A DNA stretch of 64,000 nucleotides from Paragordius varius (Eukaryota > Nematomorpha), in NCBI GenBank assembly GCA_964247055.1, contig OZ176051.1, positions 12,896,001 through 12,960,000 of the forward strand. Direction: 5' to 3'. Position numbers and translations under genes: made by a program. Below are positions 59,779 to 64,000 of this stretch, piece by piece. The notes under the pieces are model-generated. The model was not told the DNA's origin and did no database searches. It was given only the letters and a program-made list of their open reading frames with translations. Each line of letters begins with the position of its first letter. Within the stretch, counting starts at the first letter, position 1.

Positions 59779-60839
59779 TTAAACATCAGGTTGTGAATAA
59801 TTTAATTCTTCTCTAACTATTTGACTTATTTCGGACGGTTCTAACCGACCTACTGTTCTTTGTTCATTTTTCGTAGGAAGGCCCGATGTGGCTTTTCTAA
59901 TATCGTCCATGGTTGGGCTTCGTTCAAAGTTTGTAAAACTGGTACTCCTTCCCAATCGTTTGGGCCCATCCCTATTCCAAATGTCTGGATCTGACGCTTT
60001 TTTTACCAATAGAAGTTCAGACATTTCATGTACCCCTAAATTGAATCATTGACATAAAATGTATAAGTTTCTAAATTTCCCTACTCGCGTAAAAAATCAA
60101 TATATGTCTAGACATACAATTCCTAATTTAATTTATATTAAGGAAGCGTTCACTAAAAACAGTGTAAGCCCTATCTAGAATATATTGATTAAAATGAAAT
60201 GTTATTAGCGACGCATTGTTTATTTAAAAACTATGCATGAAACATTTTAATCCGAATATTATCCTGCATTTCGATTTATGGGATTGTTAAAAAGTTTTGA
60301 AAATATATTTATTTATACATTTTATCAACATGTAATTTTTATCTAATTGGTCGATAATTACGCATTTGAAAAGTCCTAATTTTAGGATATTACATTTAAG
60401 CTGTGTAAACTTAAAACGAACTAATCCAATCAGACGATTGTTAAAGCCTTCATGTGTTTCAAAGATTTGCGCTTATTTGAATGAAAAAGTGTGGGCACAA
60501 ATACATAAATACTATTGACGTAGTTATTAAAGAGTTGAGCATACCCTGTTTTGCTAATGTCAATTCATTCACCAAATTCAAATAGTGATTGGATGGTTTA
60601 CTGTACCGTTTAACATTTTTCTCAAAACATTTATTATGCTGCGGCACCGATTCTGGGATCCTCAAAAGATTGTATTTTGCTACAATATTATGTTTTTGAC
60701 ATTCATCCTCTTCAAAATATTCGTCTGAAAATATGCCTAGACCTATAAGAGCTTCCATTTTGACTTCATCTAATGTGCTGTTAGATGCGATCGAAATAAC
60801 TTTGTATAAACTCAAATTGTTATAGATTTTGAGTTTCAT
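59779..60839 (-). CDS. unrecognised gene, two exons seen, convergent with actin
   Basis: Exons 60839-60545 and 60035-59779 join in phase 1 across a GTATGC donor and a TTTAG acceptor to give 183 residues ending SQPDV. Exon 1 has an armadillo-like look (LDEVKMEALIGLGIF) and continues IVAKYNLLRIPESVPQHN; exon 2 is polar, with a serine-rich basic patch (KRLGRSTSFTNFERSPTMDD) that looks like a kinase or 14-3-3 docking tail. The ATG at 60839 may not be the start: a usable acceptor (GGTTGACAG) lies 9 nt upstream in the same frame, so further 5' exons may exist beyond. I do not recognise the family, and the armadillo idea is a guess. Confidence 0.65.
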
Positions 60840-60849
60840 TATATGTTTC

Positions 60850-61420
60850 TGTCAACCAAGCAACATACTTTAAGAAAAACTCAATTAATAGCTTTTTAAT
60901 GAGATTTGATTTTTCTCACATCATTGAACAACAATAATATGTAAATTATTTGAAATAATGTAGTGAAAGATACAATAACATTATCAACAATGCTATTTTA
61001 TTATTAAATAAAACAATGTTAACAATTAAATATAATTAACAGAGTTATAATTTTAATTAATATTGTCATTCTAAAAGTGTTAAATTTATTTTGTCATTAA
61101 ACATGCATAAATTAACTATTTAAATTGGTTTCGATTTGGTCTTCGAAAAAACAAAATATAATACATGATATATGTATATATAATAATAATTTCGATTCTC
61201 GTAAAATTTATTGAACTATATCAAAATTTTCGATAGATGGTTGTATATTTTTCAATGGATAAACCACAACAGAAATCTATATATTTATAAAAATGATAAG
61301 TGGTGGCTTTGTGATTTGTTTCCGGAAAATCGGTAGACCCATTCAAATCCAAATGTCGAATAAATATAATCATTAATGAATCCCCCGACAATAGCTTCTC
61401 CCTTTTTTTGAATAAGGCCC
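60850..61420. other. no gene seen
   Basis: AT-rich. Short open frames near 61221-61476 on the minus strand overlap the start of the tandem array and have no support as genes. Confidence 0.35.
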
Positions 61421-61429
61421 CCAGTTCGG

Positions 61430-63020
61430 GTCCACCCCGTGTAAAAAACGGTTTTTTTGAAAACATAAGTCAACAAAAATCTGTCTTGGAGACAATTTTA
61501 CGGAAAACGTGTTGGACCATTCGTCAAATATGACTTTTTTTTACTTTTTGTTGATTCCGCCGAATAAGGTCGGCTAGCATTTTTAATTTAGGTCCTCTTT
61601 TTACCCGCTACCCCCGTAAAATGCCATTTTTTTCAAAAAAAAAAAACCAAGTCCACAAAAATAATTTTTCTGAATCTATTTTTCGCTTAAGGTATGAGAC
61701 CGTAAAAATTAAATGATGATTCCATGTATTCCCTGTTAAAAGGCAAATATTTTAGTCGTGCGTTTTTTTATATTGGCTGCTGGGTAAGGAGATAACCGCT
61801 AAAAACTGCCCTGTCATATCGAAATAGCGAGCCTTTGGGACTAAAATTCAGAAAACCTATCAGGCCATATGAGTTCAATTGCTTCTTTATTACCCGTAAT
61901 AAGGCAAAATTTTAGGTCGTGCGGTTTTTTTAAATAAGCGGTTAATTAGGCTCTTCACGCCCTGAAAAATGCGCCGCCATAGAATGATTTTTCAGTTTTC
62001 AGGTAATATTTCCAAAAAGTAATGAGAGCATATGGAATCAATCATGATTCCAGGTTTTTCCGTAAAAGGCAAAAATTTTAATCAAGCGCTTTCTTTGTAT
62101 CAGCCTCTGGGTAAGGAGCTACCCGCCTAAAAATGCGCCACCATATCGAAATTGCCTTGTTTAGGAGTTAAAAAAAACCTATCAGGCCATATGAGTTCAA
62201 TAAGGGCTTGAAATATTACCCGTAAAAAGGCAAAAATTTAAGTAGTGCGGCTTTATTAAATTAGCCGTTAAATAAGTCCTTTACGCCCTAAAAAATCCGC
62301 TCTCATTGAACTATTATTTAGTTTTGAAGCCATTCTTCCAAAAACTATTTGGAAGATTAGGAATGAATGATGATGCCAGGTATTCCCCTATAAAGACAAA
62401 TTTTTTTATCGAACAACTTTTTTATATTAACCTCTGGGTAGGGGGCTACCCACCAACAACTGCACCACCATATCGATACAGCTTGACTTTGGAGACAAAT
62501 AAAAAACCTATGAGACTAACAGGAACATATGAATTCCAATAATTCCAGATATTTCCCATGTAAAGGCAAAAATTTTGCCCAACGCTTTTTTTATATTTGC
62601 CGAGCTACCGGCCAAAAACTCCATCACTATATATAAATTTGTTTTTGAGCTAATTTACAAAAAGTTCATGAAGCCATATGAGCTCATTAAAAGCTTGAAA
62701 TATCACCCGCAACTAGGTAAAAATTAAGGTCAAGCGTTTTTTATTAGCCGTTAATTTAGGGCCTTTATGCCCTAAAAATACGCCATCATATAACGATTAT
62801 ATAGTGTTGAGGTATTTTTTTGAATAACCCATGAGATGATGGTATCAAAGATGATTCCAAATATTTGCCCTATAAAGGCAAAGAATTTACAGCGCTTTTT
62901 CCATATAGGTCTATGGGTAGGGGTCTACCGGTTTAGAACTGAGATGTCATACAAAAATAGCGTCATTTTAACTAATATTCAAAAAACTTAAGAAGCCATA
63001 CGAATTCAGTTAAACACATT
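61430..63020. repeat. degenerate tandem array, unit about 162 bp, dimer about 325 bp
   Basis: Words such as CAGGCCATATGAGTTCAAT (61859, 62181), related CATATGAATTCCAAT (62509) and GCCATATGAGCTCATT (62672) and GCCATACGAATTCAGTT (62993) recur at close to 325 bp. Intermediate variants (for example GCATATGGAATCAATCATGA near 62023) fall halfway. Each unit also carries AAAAGGCAAAAATTT, a GTCGTGCG-type word and a TGCGCC(G/A)CCATA word. Divergence is high, so the array is old. Short frames inside it are chance. Confidence 0.8.
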
Positions 63021-63329
63021 TCTGGGGAATTTGTATAATATCATTTCCTTTAAAAAGGGACCACAAAGGATTTACTTTTTATATCTCTTGACAGCTGTGT
63101 GAACACAGTTCAAAATAAAACTTTTAACCATGATTTCGTAGAACGAAAATTAAAATAATTCAAATATGATAGTTGAATATTACCTTTAAGTTTAAATATG
63201 GTCGATTTCGAGTAAACAATATTTGAGCCTATGCAAATACCCGTAAAAGAATAATTAAAGACATTGTTTTTATTAAATATGTTTTTTATTATTTATCTCC
63301 ATTACCTCTATGTATTGCAAATTATTAGG

Positions 63330-63373
63330 AATAATTATCGGTGAACACAGCGAAGCGTGACAGGGCCGGCTAG
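63330..63373 (+). mobile_element. Helitron-like 3' terminus
   Basis: GTGAACACAGCGAAGCGTGA, with CACAGCGAAGCGTG able to fold weakly, is followed by CAGGGCCGGCTAG and then T. Helitrons end in a short GC-rich hairpin and CTRR, inserted before T. The tandem array just upstream fits non-autonomous Helitron-like elements, many of which carry internal tandem repeats. No 5' end was found. Confidence 0.5.
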
Positions 63374-64000
63374 TTTTCAATATAACATGAAGAGAGCCAG
63401 TCTTAAGCAAATTTGGGACCTCATACAAAGTAAGCTATCCTGTAACTTCCTTTTATTATAGTTTTCCTTTGATTATCAATTTTATATTTTTAATGTCAAA
63501 AATAATAGTGTAGCAGCATTTTGGTAAAAAGGATCAAAATTTTCACTATAATATATTTAGATGTGAAAACATAAATAATTATACAAGTTATAAACATCGG
63601 ATCTTTCTCTGGTTTATTTATATGGGGTTATAGAACTGATTTTTCAGAAACGGACCGGTTTTAAAAAGATTTTCAAAAGTTATGAAAATCATCTAGACCT
63701 TTTATGTAATAAATAAAAATCGCTAAAGGTTTTTTTAACATCTAGAGCAAGAGTGTTATGTGCTTTTTTGGATCGAAAAATCCAACTCCGCATTCGCAAA
63801 ATATATGGGCAATAACAAATATATTATTTGATTATAAACATAAGATGTATAATATTTATTTTAACAATTTTAGCTAGTTCATTGCCAAAGGAAACTCTCA
63901 ATCGAAAAATTTGTTCAAGAAAATCATTTCTATTTAGATTGCTTAACACTTCGATTCAAATTGGGGTATCTAAATACCCAAAACTAAATTTGAGTTAGGA
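63374..64000. other. no gene seen; hAT-like MITE remnant near 63.8-63.95 kb
   Basis: The stretch around 63810-63960 (GGCAATAACAAATAT, TAGTTCATTGCCAAAGGAAA) resembles the inner part of the hAT-like MITEs at 33.5 and 37.8 kb. No terminus is visible before the window ends. Confidence 0.35.

Noticed and set aside
62306-62542. 78-codon plus-strand frame
   Set aside because: It lies within the degenerate tandem array and is not open in the other units, so it is chance.

Overview
The window is AT-rich (roughly three quarters A+T by eye) eukaryotic nuclear DNA with GT-AG introns, from an invertebrate-type animal. The evidence is a metazoan cytoplasmic-type actin gene, a sterol 14-demethylase (CYP51) gene, and a retroelement mix of APE-type LINEs with a zinc finger after the RT, Penelope-like elements, Ty3/gypsy fossils, hAT and probable Helitron DNA. 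I cannot name the species. Keeping CYP51 argues against insects and nematodes, which lack it.

Layout. 1-2.4 kb: no gene, one long imperfect palindrome. 2.4-5.2 kb (+): a four-exon gene for an unrecognised 422-residue secreted protein. 5.3-8.4 kb: MITEs and a 5'-truncated LINE (-). 8.8-16.6 kb: nested Ty3/gypsy fossils with three related LTRs. 16.9-19.6 kb: two Penelope-like copies head to head. 20.8-26.6 kb: a large inverted repeat (arms about 2.65 kb, spacer about 0.5 kb) whose arms carry the 5' part of a LINE. 26.5-27.9 kb: repeated hAT-like MITEs. 28.3-36.2 kb (-): a multi-exon host gene of unknown function with a LINE inside an intron. 36.4-50.9 kb (+): an 11-exon CYP51 gene with an open frame throughout; its introns hold a LINE, a LINE tail, a young short LTR element and several MITEs. 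51-54 kb: nested MITEs, then nothing recognisable. 54.0-56.3 kb: a decayed hAT transposon with both ends. 57.3-59.4 kb (+): actin with two CArG boxes upstream. 59.8-60.8 kb (-): at least two exons of an unrecognised gene convergent with actin. 61.4-63.4 kb: a degenerate tandem array ending in a Helitron-like 3' terminus.

Relations between genes. CYP51 and the unknown minus-strand gene start 170 bp apart, head to head, so they probably share a promoter region. Actin and its minus-strand neighbour are tail to tail. Most other sequence is layered transposon insertions, several of which can be ordered in time (for example MITE, then LINE tail, then LTR element in CYP51 intron 6). Exon models were built by hand from splice sites and frame; no transcript data were available.
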